This document shows, one piece after another, positions 1 through 8,332 of a stretch of 59,508 nt of DNA. The position numbers were made by a program, and so were the translations under genes. The stretch lies in NCBI GenBank assembly GCA_038199035.1, contig JBBPZM010000059.1, positions 1 to 59,508 on the forward strand, in the 5' to 3' direction. Position 1 is the stretch's first letter, and the number at the start of each line of letters is the position of its first letter. The notes below the pieces were generated by a model. The model was given only the letters and a program-made list of their open reading frames with translations. It did not search any database and was not told where the DNA came from. The stretch is from DATAEY01 sp038199035 (GTDB lineage Bacteria; Actinomycetota; Thermoleophilia; Solirubrobacterales; Solirubrobacteraceae).

Positions 1-1710
1 CGGGCGCCCGTCACCGCGGCGCCGGCCGCCCGCCTCGAGTCGCCGCCGGTTGCGCCGCCTCGGGCCCGCGTCGAGTCGCCGCCGGTTGCGCCGCCTCGGG
101 CCCGCGTCGAGTCCGCGCCGGCGGCGCCGCCCCGAGCCGAACCGACGTCCCCGTCACCCGAGCCGCCCGCGGCGCCTTCGCCGGAGCCCACGTTCCCGCC
201 CGCGCCCGTAGAGCCCGCTCCGCCGATCGAGTCGGCGCCGCCACCGCCCGCGCCGACGGCTCCGGCCGAGCCACCCGAGGCCGCGATCCCCGCCGAGCCC
301 GCGCCGGTCCCACCGCGCGTACCGGCGGACCCGCCGGAAACGACGTCCACACCCCAGCCACCGCTGGCGCCAGAGTCACAAAGGGCGCCCGAACCTCCGC
401 CGCCGGCCCCCGGCCCCGCCTCCCGCCCGGCCGGGCCACGGCCCGCACCCGACCCATCGCCGCCGCCCACCCGGCCGGTCACTCCCCGACGACCGCCCGA
501 GCCCGTCGAAGCGCCCTCGGTCGTCCTCGACCGCCAGCCGGTCGAGGACTGGAGCTCTCTGGACGAGCCTGTCCCCGCCGCCCCGCGCCGGCGGCTGCGA
601 CCGGCGTCCGCGCGGGTCGGCCGACCCCCGGCCGGCTCAACCCTGCCCAGCCCGGGGGCCGCGCGCTCGGTTGCCGCGCGGGTCCTGGCCGCCGTGGCGC
701 TCGTGGTCGCCGCCGCGCTGGTGTGGTTCCTCTTCGTGCTGTTCCAGCCGTTTCACGGGGAGGGGTCCGGGCGGGTCTCGGTCTCCATCCCTAGGGGAGC
801 CAGCGTCATCGACGCGGGCCGCCGACTGGCCGAGCACGACGTCATCTCGTCGGCGCTGCTCTTCCAGATCCGCGCCAGGCTGAGCGGTGACAGCGACGTC
901 AAGCCCGGGACCTACCGCCTCCCGCTCGGCATGAGCTACGGCGCCGCGCTCGACGCCCTGGCCAAGGGGCCGCCCAAGCCCAAGACGACCAACATCACGA
1001 TCAGCGAGGGGCGCACCCGGCGCGAGGCCAGCGCGCTGCTGGCCAAGACCTCGCTGCGCGGGAGCTACGCTCGGGCGACGATCCGTTCGCCCCTGCTCGA
1101 TCCTCGCGCCTACGGGGCTCCGCGCGGCACTCCCAGCCTCGAGGGCTTCCTCTTCCCGGCGACCTACCAGATTCGCGTCGGCGCGCCCGTCAGCGACCTC
1201 GTGGCCAAGCAGCTCCAGACCTTCAAGGCACGGTTCGCCAGGGTGGACCTCGGCTATGCCCGCTCGAAGCAGCTCACGCCCTACGACGTGCTGATCATCG
1301 CCTCGATGATCGAACGCGAGGCGCAGGTGGCCAAGGACCGCCCTCTGGTCTCGGCGGTGATCTACAACCGGCTGAAGAGCGGCACCCCGCTGGGCATCGA
1401 CTCGACCCTGCGCTACGCCCTCAACAACCAGACCCGCGCGCTGCGTGAGTCCGAGCTGCAGATGAGCACGCCCTACAACACCCGCATCCACAAGGGCCTC
1501 CCGCCGACGCCGATCGGCAATCCGGGCATGGCCTCGATCCAAGCGGCCGCGCATCCGGCGAGGTCCAAGGTCATGTTCTTCGTGGTCAAGCCCGGCACGT
1601 GCGGGGAGCACGCCTTCTCGACCACCTACCAGCAGTTCCAGCGCGACGCGCAGCGCTACACGCAGGCGCGCAACGCCGCGGGCGGCCGCTCGCCCGTGAA
1701 GTGCGGCTGA
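1..1710 (+). CDS. mltG: Endolytic murein transglycosylase MltG (5' end outside the window)
   Basis: The frame is open from the first base to the TGA at 1708-1710, so the start lies upstream. The first ~215 visible residues are rich in Pro, Ala and Glu and look disordered. They lead into a basic stretch, one transmembrane helix (about 685-750) and then the YceG/MltG domain. The catalytic Glu is seen in the SMIEREA motif, with the Glu codon at 1312-1314. The family cleaves nascent peptidoglycan strands at the outer face of the membrane and is thought to act as a terminase of glycan synthesis. The very long Pro-rich cytoplasmic part is longer than in typical MltG and begins with a threefold 12-residue repeat. 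The next gene, aroE, starts 20 bases downstream, the usual actinobacterial neighbourhood. The domain is clear; the true N-terminus is unknown. Confidence 0.92.
   Translation, partial: RAPVTAAPAARLESPPVAPPRARVESPPVAPPRARVESAPAAPPRAEPTSPSPEPPAAPSPEPTFPPAPVEPAPPIESAPPPPAPTAPAEPPEAAIPAEPAPVPPRVPADPPETTSTPQPPLAPESQRAPEPPPPAPGPASRPAGPRPAPDPSPPPTRPVTPRRPPEPVEAPSVVLDRQPVEDWSSLDEPVPAAPRRRLRPASARVGRPPAGSTLPSPGAARSVAARVLAAVALVVAAALVWFLFVLFQPFHGEGSGRVSVSIPRGASVIDAGRRLAEHDVISSALLFQIRARLSGDSDVKPGTYRLPLGMSYGAALDALAKGPPKPKTTNITISEGRTRREASALLAKTSLRGSYARATIRSPLLDPRAYGAPRGTPSLEGFLFPATYQIRVGAPVSDLVAKQLQTFKARFARVDLGYARSKQLTPYDVLIIASMIEREAQVAKDRPLVSAVIYNRLKSGTPLGIDSTLRYALNNQTRALRESELQMSTPYNTRIHKGLPPTPIGNPGMASIQAAAHPARSKVMFFVVKPGTCGEHAFSTTYQQFQRDAQRYTQARNAAGGRSPVKCG
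31..138 (+). repeat. Three tandem 36-bp units inside mltG
   Basis: Units lie at 31-66, 67-102 and 103-138. The first two differ at one base; the third is more diverged. Each encodes 12 residues of the form R(L/V)ESPPVAPPRA, in frame with mltG. The repeat may continue upstream of the window. It probably arose by replication slippage in GC-rich Pro/Ala codons. Confidence 0.9.
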
Positions 1711-1729
1711 CCGGCGACCCGCGCACGCC

Positions 1730-2545
1730 GTGAGGCGACCCGCGCACGCCAAGCGCGTCGGCGTCCTGGGCTGGCCGGTGGCCCACAGCCGCTCCCCGGC
1801 GATGCACGAGGCGGCCTTCCGCGCGCTGGGTCTCGACGACTGGCGCTATCAGCGGCTCCCCGTCCCGCCGGAGCTCTTCGAGGAGACGGTTCGGGCGCTG
1901 CCGGCGGCTGGGTTCGTCGGGGCCAACGTGACGATTCCCCACAAGGAGGCGGCGCTTGCCCTTGCCGATGAGGCCAGCGACGCGGCGGGCGCGATCGGGG
2001 CGGCCAACACCCTGACCTTCGTCGAAGGGAGAATCCACGTCGACAACACCGACGCCCCGGGCCTCATCGCCGCCCTGCCCGAGCCTCCGCGAGGGACGCG
2101 CGCCCTGGTGCTGGGAGCGGGGGGGAGCGCCCGGGCGGCGGTATGGGCGCTGATCGACGCCGGCGCGGCCGAGGTCCTGATCTGGAACCGTACGACCGCG
2201 CGCGCGCAGCGGCTGGCCGCCGGGCGGGGCGCACGCGCGGTGGCGCGCGCGGAGCCCGCGGACCTGCTGGTCAACTGCACGGCCGTTGGCCTGGCGCCGG
2301 CGTCGAGCCCCTGGACCGACCTCCCGCTCACCCCGGAAGCTCTGCGCGCCTACGGCTGCGTAGTCGACCTGGTCTACGGTGTGCAGGAGACCGAGCTCGT
2401 CCACGCGGCGAGGGCCGCCGGCACCACGGTGGTGGACGGCCTCGAGCTCCTCGTCCGCCAGGGCGCCCTCTCCTTCGAGCGCTGGACCGGGCGCAAAGCG
2501 CCGCTCGAGGTCATGCGCGCGGCGGCCAAGTGGCAGCAAGCCTAA
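1730..2545 (+). CDS. aroE: Shikimate dehydrogenase
   Basis: This NADPH-dependent enzyme reduces 3-dehydroshikimate to shikimate in aromatic amino acid synthesis. The 271-residue product has the shikimate-binding SRSPAMH motif near residue 20, the catalytic Lys in NVTIPHK, the catalytic Asp in NTDAPG, and a Rossmann loop GAGGSARAA near residue 128. The GTG start at 1730 is chosen because no other start precedes the first conserved strand (RVGVLGWPVAHS). It sits inside a short direct repeat (GCGACCCGCGCACGCC at about 1714-1729 and 1735-1750), so initiation is not certain. The remaining shikimate genes aroC, aroKB and aroQ lie 13 kb downstream, beyond the pilus cluster. Confidence 0.95.
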   Translation: MRRPAHAKRVGVLGWPVAHSRSPAMHEAAFRALGLDDWRYQRLPVPPELFEETVRALPAAGFVGANVTIPHKEAALALADEASDAAGAIGAANTLTFVEGRIHVDNTDAPGLIAALPEPPRGTRALVLGAGGSARAAVWALIDAGAAEVLIWNRTTARAQRLAAGRGARAVARAEPADLLVNCTAVGLAPASSPWTDLPLTPEALRAYGCVVDLVYGVQETELVHAARAAGTTVVDGLELLVRQGALSFERWTGRKAPLEVMRAAAKWQQA

Positions 2546-2670
2546 CCCGCCCCTCGCTACAGCGCCCCGCCTCACTCAAGCCCGCCTCGCCCTCCGCCGA
2601 TGCATCTCTCCCGCCTGTCTCGCGGGCCAGGCGTCACCTGCCCGTGGGGGCCGTCGTCCGGCACCTCTCA

Positions 2671-4479
2671 GTGGAACGCGAAACGCCACCACACCTGCGT
2701 CCCGTCCCGCCCCCCGGCGCCGACGCCGCCGCGGCGCCCGCGCACCGGCCGGACGGCGTTGCCGCCGGAGTCAGCCCGCCCACCCGCCGGCGCAGCAGCG
2801 GACGCTTCCTGACCGACGTGATCGTCGAGATGGGCCTGGTCGATCGGGCCCGCGTCGACCAGGCCATCGAGACGGCGCGCGCGGCTGGGCACACCCCTGA
2901 AAAGGTCCTCCAGGACTCCGGCGCGCTGACCCAGGAGCAGGTCGCCCGCGCGGTGGCCGAGCGCTACGGCCTCGACTACCTCGACCTCAACGAGTTCGCC
3001 GTCGACATGGGCGCGGCCAACGTCCTGTCGGCCTCCGCGGCCCGGCGATACGAGGCCGTGCCGGTCTCCTTCGTCGACGAGCGCACCCTGCTCGTGGCCA
3101 TGGTCGACCCGGCCAACGTCGTCGCCATGGACGACATCGCGATCATGACCGGCCTCGAGGTCCGCCCGGCGGTCGCCGCCCGCGAGGATGTCACCGGGCT
3201 GGTCAGCCGGCTCAATCGCCTCGGCGACGTGGTCAAGGAGGCGGCCGACGAGGCCGCCGCCGAGCCGACGGAGCTCCAGGCCGTCCCGGGCGACGTGGTC
3301 GACCTGCGCGAGTCGGCCGACGACGCGCCGGTGATCAAGCTCGTGCACTCGGTCATTGCCCAGGCGGTCGAGCAGGGCTCCTCCGACATCCACTTCGAGC
3401 CCGACGGCACCGAGCTGCGCGTCCGCTTCCGGATCGACGGCGTGCTCGTCTCCTCGGCGACCGTCCCCCGGCGAATGGTCCGGGGGGTGATCTCGCGCAT
3501 CAAGATCATGGCGAACCTCGACATCGCCGAGCGGCGCCGTCCCCAGGATGGCCGCGTCGGGCTCAACGTCGAGGGCCACCACGTCGACGTGCGCGTGGTC
3601 TCGCTGCCCAGCGTGCACGGCGAGTCGATCGTCATGCGCATCCTCGACAAGGACACGGTGGCGATGGAGCTCGGCAAGCTGGGGATGCAGGACTCCCAGC
3701 GCGAGCGCTACGAGGAGGGCTTCTCGCGCTCCTACGGGGCGGTCCTGGCCACCGGCCCGACCGGCTCGGGGAAGTCGACGACCCTGTACGCCGCCCTGCG
3801 CCGGCTCAACACCGTCGACAAGAACATCATCACGATCGAGGACCCGGTCGAGTACCAGGTCGAGGGGATCACGCAGGTACAGGTCAACCCCAAGGCCGGG
3901 CTGACCTTCGCCAACGGCCTGCGCTCGATGATGCGCGCCGACCCCGACGTGATCATGGTCGGGGAGATCCGCGACTCCGAGACCGCGACGATCGCCGTCG
4001 AGGCCGCGCTCACCGGGCACCTCGTCCTCTCGACGCTGCACACCAACGACGCGCCGACGGCGATCACGCGACTGCTGGAGATGGGGATCGAGCCCTTCCT
4101 CGTCGCGTCGGCCGTCGACTGCGTCGTCGCCCAGCGCCTGGTCCGCACGCTGTGCCGCACCTGCAAGCGGCGCGTCCTCCTCCCGGCCGACCAGCTGCGC
4201 GACAACGGCTTCTCGTCGGCCTATGACCTGGAGGCCTACGCGCCGGTGGGCTGCGGGCGCTGCGGCCAGACCGGCTACAAGGGCCGCAACGGCCTCTACG
4301 AGGTGATGACCATGACCGAGGAGCTTCGCCGCTTGGTTCTCGCCCGCGCGGCGGCCGACGAGATCGCCGCCCTCGCCGTCCAGCAGGGCATGCGCCGCCT
4401 GCGCGAGGACGGGCTGGAGAAGGTCAAACTCGGCCGCACCTCGATCGAAGAGGTCGCCAGGGTGACGGATTCGGCCTGA
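2671..4479 (+). CDS. pilB: Type IV pilus extension ATPase PilB
   Basis: This hexameric cytoplasmic ATPase powers pilin polymerisation. From the GTG at 2671 it is 602 residues, close to the family size; a GTG at 2644 is a possible alternative. The frame is open further upstream, but that part overlaps aroE and has no family similarity. Order of parts: a poorly conserved ~50-residue leader, an MshEN/T2SSE_N domain (about 50-180), and the ATPase core with Walker A GPTGSGKST at ~362, an Asp box (TIEDPVEY) and Walker B (DPDVIMVGEIRD) at ~424. A four-Cys zinc site (CRTC at ~495, CGRC at ~528) follows. The MshEN motifs differ from the c-di-GMP-binding consensus (see findings). It heads the pilB-pilT-pilC run. 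Confidence 0.95.
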   Translation: MERETPPHLRPVPPPGADAAAAPAHRPDGVAAGVSPPTRRRSSGRFLTDVIVEMGLVDRARVDQAIETARAAGHTPEKVLQDSGALTQEQVARAVAERYGLDYLDLNEFAVDMGAANVLSASAARRYEAVPVSFVDERTLLVAMVDPANVVAMDDIAIMTGLEVRPAVAAREDVTGLVSRLNRLGDVVKEAADEAAAEPTELQAVPGDVVDLRESADDAPVIKLVHSVIAQAVEQGSSDIHFEPDGTELRVRFRIDGVLVSSATVPRRMVRGVISRIKIMANLDIAERRRPQDGRVGLNVEGHHVDVRVVSLPSVHGESIVMRILDKDTVAMELGKLGMQDSQRERYEEGFSRSYGAVLATGPTGSGKSTTLYAALRRLNTVDKNIITIEDPVEYQVEGITQVQVNPKAGLTFANGLRSMMRADPDVIMVGEIRDSETATIAVEAALTGHLVLSTLHTNDAPTAITRLLEMGIEPFLVASAVDCVVAQRLVRTLCRTCKRRVLLPADQLRDNGFSSAYDLEAYAPVGCGRCGQTGYKGRNGLYEVMTMTEELRRLVLARAAADEIAALAVQQGMRRLREDGLEKVKLGRTSIEEVARVTDSA

Positions 4480-4568
4480 GGCGCCGGTCGCTGACTGGCG
4501 AAGGACGCTCGACCTGCCGATAAGGGCCCAGACCTCCCGGCCGCCTTCGAACCGACGAGACCCCCCGA

Positions 4569-5651
4569 ATGAACCTCGACTTCGCCGACGTGCTGCTGGA
4601 GACGCTCGACCGCCGCGCCTCCGACCTCCACGTGACAGCGGGCGCCCCGCCCACGATCCGCGTACGCGGGCGCCTGACGCCGCTGGACGGCTATCCCGTC
4701 CTTACACCCACCGACACGCGTGAGGTCGTCTACTCGCTGCTCAACAACGAGCAGCGCCAGCGCCTCGAGACCGATCTGCAGGTCGACTTCGCCTATGCGA
4801 TTCCCGGGCGCGCGCGCTTCCGGGTCAACGCCTACTTTCAGCGCACCGCGATCGGCGCCGCCTTCAGGCTGATCCCCGCGCAGATCACACCGATCGACGA
4901 GCTGGGCCTGCCGCCGGTCATCCATGAGTTCGCCAAGAAACCCCGCGGGCTGGTCCTCTTCACCGGCCCGACCGGCTCGGGGAAGTCCACCTCGCTGGCG
5001 GCGATCATCGACGAGGTCAACGCCTCGAGCGAGCAGCACATCATGACCATCGAGGACCCGATCGAGTTCCTCCACGGGCACAAGCGCTGCCTGGTCAACC
5101 AGCGCGAGCTGGGCTCCGACGCTCCGTCGTTCGCGCAGGCTCTGCGGGCCGCCCTGCGCCAGGACCCCGACGTGATCCTGGTGGGGGAGATGCGCGACCT
5201 CGAGACGATCTCCACCGCCCTGACCGCGGCCGAGACCGGCCACCTCGTCTTCGCCACCCTCCACACCCAGGACACGCCGCAGACGATCGACCGCATCATC
5301 GACGTCTTCCCTCCAGAGCAGCAGCACCAGATACGCGTGCAGCTCTCGGTCGGACTCCAGGGCATCGTCACCCAGACCCTGCTCCCCACCGCGGACGGCG
5401 CGGGCCGGTGCCTGGCCGCCGAGGTGCTCGTCCCCACACCGGCGATCCGCAACCTCATCCGCGAGGGCAAGACGCACCAGATCTACTCGGTCCTCCAGAC
5501 CAGCGCCGCCCACGGGATGCAGACCATGGACGCCTCGCTGGCTTCGCTGGTGCGCGCCGGAACGATCACCCGGGCGCTGGCGGAGTCGCGTGCGAGCAGC
5601 CCCGAGGAGCTGCGCCGCCTGCTGGGCGCCCCCAGCATGGCCGCGGCGTGA
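4569..5651 (+). CDS. pilT: Type IV pilus retraction ATPase PilT
   Basis: This hexameric ATPase depolymerises the pilus and drives twitching and DNA uptake. It is 360 residues from the ATG, the normal PilT size. It has the N-terminal PAS-like half (SDLHVTAGAPP), Walker A GPTGSGKS at ~133, an Asp box (TIEDPIEF), Walker B DPDVILVGEMRD at ~200, a His box (HLVFATLHTQD) and the PilT-specific AIRNLIREGK segment near residue 292. The last feature separates it from PilB. It lies 89 bases after pilB and 13 bases before pilC, so the three are probably co-transcribed. Its presence means these pili should retract. Confidence 0.96.
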   Translation: MNLDFADVLLETLDRRASDLHVTAGAPPTIRVRGRLTPLDGYPVLTPTDTREVVYSLLNNEQRQRLETDLQVDFAYAIPGRARFRVNAYFQRTAIGAAFRLIPAQITPIDELGLPPVIHEFAKKPRGLVLFTGPTGSGKSTSLAAIIDEVNASSEQHIMTIEDPIEFLHGHKRCLVNQRELGSDAPSFAQALRAALRQDPDVILVGEMRDLETISTALTAAETGHLVFATLHTQDTPQTIDRIIDVFPPEQQHQIRVQLSVGLQGIVTQTLLPTADGAGRCLAAEVLVPTPAIRNLIREGKTHQIYSVLQTSAAHGMQTMDASLASLVRAGTITRALAESRASSPEELRRLLGAPSMAAA

Positions 5652-5664
5652 CGCGGGCGTAGTC

Positions 5665-6873
5665 ATGGCCAGCTACGTCTTCAGGGCCGTCGACCTCGCG
5701 GGAGTCAAGTCCCAGGGCGAGATCGAGGCGGAGTCCAAGCAGGCGGTGACCGAGCAGCTGCGCCAGCGCGGCATGATCGTCCTCGGCATCGACGCCAAGC
5801 GCGGCTCGGTCGAGTTGAACCTCACGATCTTCGAGCGGGTCAAGCTCCGCGACCTGGCGATCATGACGCGCCAGCTGTCGACGATGATCAGCTCGGGTGT
5901 GAGCATCCTGCGGGCCTTCTACGTCCTCGAAGAGCAGACGCAGAACAGGAAGCTCAAGGAGGCCCTCATTGCCGTGCGCAAGGACGTCGAGGCCGGCCTT
6001 CCGTTGTCGGATGCACTGGAGCGCCACCCCAAGCTCTTCAGCCCCCTCTACGTCTCGATCGTGCGCTCGGGCGAGACCGGGGGAGTGCTCGAGAACGCGC
6101 TCCTGCGCATCGCCGACCAGCTCGAGAAGGAGGACTCGCTGCGCCGGCAGATTCGCGCCGCGATGGTCTATCCGTCGGTGGTGGTCACCTTCGCCCTTAC
6201 CGTAATGCTCGCGCTGGTGGCCTTCATCGTCCCGGTGTTCGCCAAGATCTTCACCCAGTTCGGGAGTCACCTGCCAGGGCTGACCAAGGTGACCGTCGGC
6301 ATTTCACACCTCGTCACCGGCCGGTGGTACCTGCTCATCGCCATGGTGGTCGTGGCCGCCGTCACGTTCCTGAAGTGGAGGAAGTCGGCTTGGGGGCGCC
6401 CGATGTGGGATCGCTTCAGGCTCAGGATCCCCCTGCGGATAGGAGAGGTCGTCCAGAAGGTCTCGCTGGCCCGCTGGTCGCGCACCTTCTCGGCCCTCCT
6501 GCACGCCGGAGTGCCGATCTTGCAGGCGATCGAGATCACCGGCAAGACAGCGGGGAACACGGTGATCGAGGACGCCATGTCCGGGGTCCTGGAGTCCGTC
6601 AAGCAAGGCGGGACCATCGCCGCGCCGCTCAAGGAGATCCCGGTCTTCCCGGCCATGGTCGTGCACATGACCGGCGTCGGGGAGGAGACCGGCGCCTTGG
6701 ACGAGATGCTCACCAAGGTCGCCGACTTCTACGAGGACGAGGTCGCGGCGGCGGTCAAGGCCCTGACCTCGATCCTCGAGCCGGTGATGATCATCGTCGT
6801 CGGCGCGATGGTGGGGTTCGTGGTCATCTCGCTCTATCTCCCGATGTTCAAGGTCTACGACGCGATCAAGTAG
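5665..6873 (+). CDS. pilC: Type IV pilus inner-membrane platform protein PilC
   Basis: This polytopic protein (GspF family) couples the PilB/PilT motors to pilin movement in the membrane. The ATG at 5665 gives MASYVFRAVDLAG, the conserved family N-terminus, and a 402-residue product of normal size. Two T2SSF domains are visible (about 70-190 and 270-395), each followed by hydrophobic helices near 170-250 and 375-400. The frame is open upstream inside pilT, but that extension is an artefact. It is the last gene before the riboswitch leader of the pilin. Confidence 0.95.
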   Translation: MASYVFRAVDLAGVKSQGEIEAESKQAVTEQLRQRGMIVLGIDAKRGSVELNLTIFERVKLRDLAIMTRQLSTMISSGVSILRAFYVLEEQTQNRKLKEALIAVRKDVEAGLPLSDALERHPKLFSPLYVSIVRSGETGGVLENALLRIADQLEKEDSLRRQIRAAMVYPSVVVTFALTVMLALVAFIVPVFAKIFTQFGSHLPGLTKVTVGISHLVTGRWYLLIAMVVVAAVTFLKWRKSAWGRPMWDRFRLRIPLRIGEVVQKVSLARWSRTFSALLHAGVPILQAIEITGKTAGNTVIEDAMSGVLESVKQGGTIAAPLKEIPVFPAMVVHMTGVGEETGALDEMLTKVADFYEDEVAAAVKALTSILEPVMIIVVGAMVGFVVISLYLPMFKVYDAIK

Positions 6874-7040
6874 ACGGCTAGGGCTGCTGAGCCAGTGGCG
6901 TCGCGGTCAACGTTGGAACGAGGTAAGAGGAGCTTCCGGTAGGCCCGTGAGTCTTCCGCGCCGACCACGGACCCCGGAGCCAAACGTCCGTCCAGCCGGC
7001 TTAAGGCCCTAGGGTCCAGACCCGATACGAGCCGTGCCAG

Positions 7041-7147
7041 AACCAAGGTGCCAAAGGCAAACCGTCCGTGAGGGCGGGACGCAAAGCCACGGGCCTCTAA
7101 GCCGAGCGGGGATCGCGAGGCGAGGAAGCCGGGCTGCCACCAAGGTT
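7041..7147 (+). promoter_or_regulatory. Cyclic-di-GMP-I (GEMM-I) riboswitch aptamer in the pilin leader
   Basis: The leader carries the GEMM-I hallmarks in order: AAAGGCAAACC (7053-7063), GGGACGCAAAGCC (7076-7088) with its tetraloop-receptor surroundings, and a closing segment GGGCTGCCACC (7131-7141). AACCaaGGTG (7041-7050) can pair with CACCaaGGTT (7138-7147) to close the P1 helix. By alignment with Vibrio Vc2, the ligand-contacting G20 is G7057 and A47 is A7084. A G at position 20 fits c-di-GMP rather than the cGAMP-selective variants. The start codon of the pilin is 71 bases downstream. I see no intrinsic terminator between aptamer and gene, so control may be translational, or it may use an unrecognised structure. 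The rest of the 345-base gap (6874-7040) shows no gene. Confidence 0.9.
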
Positions 7148-7218
7148 TCGTATGGACCGGAGGCATTGACCACCACGGATCTGGCGCCAACAGGTCCAAC
7201 GGATCCAAGGAGGATTCA

Positions 7219-7632
7219 ATGCTTCACAAGCTGTACAAAATGCGCAATCGCGCCGAGGACGAGAAGGGCTTCACCCTCATTGAGCTCCTGGTCGTCATCC
7301 TGATCATCGGCATCCTCGCCGCGATCGCCCTGCCGACGTTCCTCGGGCAGCAGAAGAAGGCTCAGGACGCCTCGGCCAAGTCGGACGCCCGCAATGCGGT
7401 CTCCCAGATGGAGTCGTGCTTCACCGACGCGGAGACCTACACCGGTTGCCCCGGCACGGGAAGTGGTATCCCGAGCACGGCTACCGTCACCGTGACCGAC
7501 GCCGGAAAGGGTTACAAGGTCGACGCTACCTCGAAGTCCGGGGGGACCTTCACCATCACCAAGAGCGCGACCGACGGCACCTACAGCCGCACCTGCTCGG
7601 CTGGCACCTGCCCTAGCACCGGCACCTGGTAG
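7219..7632 (+). CDS. pilA: Major type IV pilin (PilA-like prepilin)
   Basis: This 137-residue prepilin has a 17-residue charged leader, cleavage expected after Gly17 (EKG|FTLIELL), Glu at mature position 5, and a long hydrophobic helix ending ALPTFLGQQKKAQ. This is the class III signal processed by PilD. The globular part has four Cys (SCF, GCP, TCS, GTC) that could form two disulfides outside the cell. A strong Shine-Dalgarno AAGGAGG at 7207-7213 lies five bases before the ATG, much better than those of neighbouring genes, which suits a highly expressed subunit. The riboswitch upstream and the terminator directly downstream make this a separately controlled transcription unit inside the cluster. 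Confidence 0.95.
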   Translation: MLHKLYKMRNRAEDEKGFTLIELLVVILIIGILAAIALPTFLGQQKKAQDASAKSDARNAVSQMESCFTDAETYTGCPGTGSGIPSTATVTVTDAGKGYKVDATSKSGGTFTITKSATDGTYSRTCSAGTCPSTGTW

Positions 7633-7657
7633 TCCAGCCGAAGTCAACGGCATCAGT

Positions 7658-7694
7658 CGAGGCGGGCCCTTGAGGGGGCCCGCCTCGTCGTTTA
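7658..7694 (+). terminator. Intrinsic terminator after the pilin gene
   Basis: A perfect 12-bp stem (7658-7669 with 7676-7687) encloses a six-base loop and is followed by TCGTTT. The T-tract is short, so it may leak into the minor pilin genes. It would make pilin mRNA more abundant than the downstream message. Confidence 0.75.
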
Positions 7695-7746
7695 GCCAAC
7701 CGGCCAGCTTCCAGCGTCGCCCTTGCCATCGCGTTTCCTCGTGCCG

Positions 7747-8325
7747 ATGAGACGACCGATGAGCCCGATCACGGATCTCCTTACGCGCCTGCACTCATCC
7801 CAGTCTGGCTTCACGCTCGTCGAGCTTCTGGTGGCCATGCCGCTGGCGCTCCTGCTCATGTTCGCGGCGCTCGACTTCTCCGACCTCACGGTGCGCAACC
7901 AGCAGGCGACGACCAACCGCGCGCAGGCGATCACCCAGGCTCAGGTCGGGCTCGAGCGGATGACCCGCGAGATTCGCGACGCGGCGGACTTCCGGCTGCT
8001 GACCTCGCAGGTGGTCGAGGTCGACACCTACGTGCGTCCGCCGGCCGGCTCGCCGAGCGGCTACTCCCAGAACCTCAAGCTGGTCCGCTACGACTGCACC
8101 CGGAGCCAGTGCCGCCGCTACGAGGGACCTCCCGGTGGCCCGCTCTCCAGCGCCTCGACGGTCCTCTTCACCGACGTCGCCAACGCCGATGTCTTCAATC
8201 CGGCGCCGAGCTTCGTCAACCCGAACTACATCGCGGTCAAGGTCCAGATCTCGATCCTGCGCCAGCGCAATCCCATCACGCTGACCGACGGGGTCGTCCT
8301 TCCCAACGTCACCAACCCGAGTTGA
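7747..8325 (+). CDS. Minor pseudopilin, PilW/PilJ-like
   Basis: A prepilin-type protein with the N-methylation motif SG|FTLVELLVA. From the ATG at 7747 the leader is 21 residues; a TTG at 7723, GTG at 7741 or ATG at 7759 are alternatives, and no clear ribosome site decides between them. The ~190-residue product continues with an amphipathic helix (GLERMTREIRDA) and a beta-rich globular region, as in PilW-type minor pilins that prime pilus assembly at the tip. Two Cys lie close together (CTRSQC). It is followed at once by two further pseudopilin-like genes, in the order PilW-, PilV-, PilX-like. The class is clear; the individual name is by analogy. Confidence 0.8.
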   Translation: MRRPMSPITDLLTRLHSSQSGFTLVELLVAMPLALLLMFAALDFSDLTVRNQQATTNRAQAITQAQVGLERMTREIRDAADFRLLTSQVVEVDTYVRPPAGSPSGYSQNLKLVRYDCTRSQCRRYEGPPGGPLSSASTVLFTDVANADVFNPAPSFVNPNYIAVKVQISILRQRNPITLTDGVVLPNVTNPS

Positions 8326-8332
8326 GCCGATC

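Noticed and set aside
2143..2670. Upstream extension of the pilB frame
   Set aside because: It overlaps aroE in another frame and its residues are Arg/Pro-rich without similarity. The GTG at 2671 gives the family length.
7148..7218. A terminator/antiterminator expression platform for the riboswitch
   Set aside because: I found only a five-bp pairing (7177-7181 with 7202-7206) next to the ribosome site and no T-rich hairpin or anti-Shine-Dalgarno segment, so the mechanism is left open.
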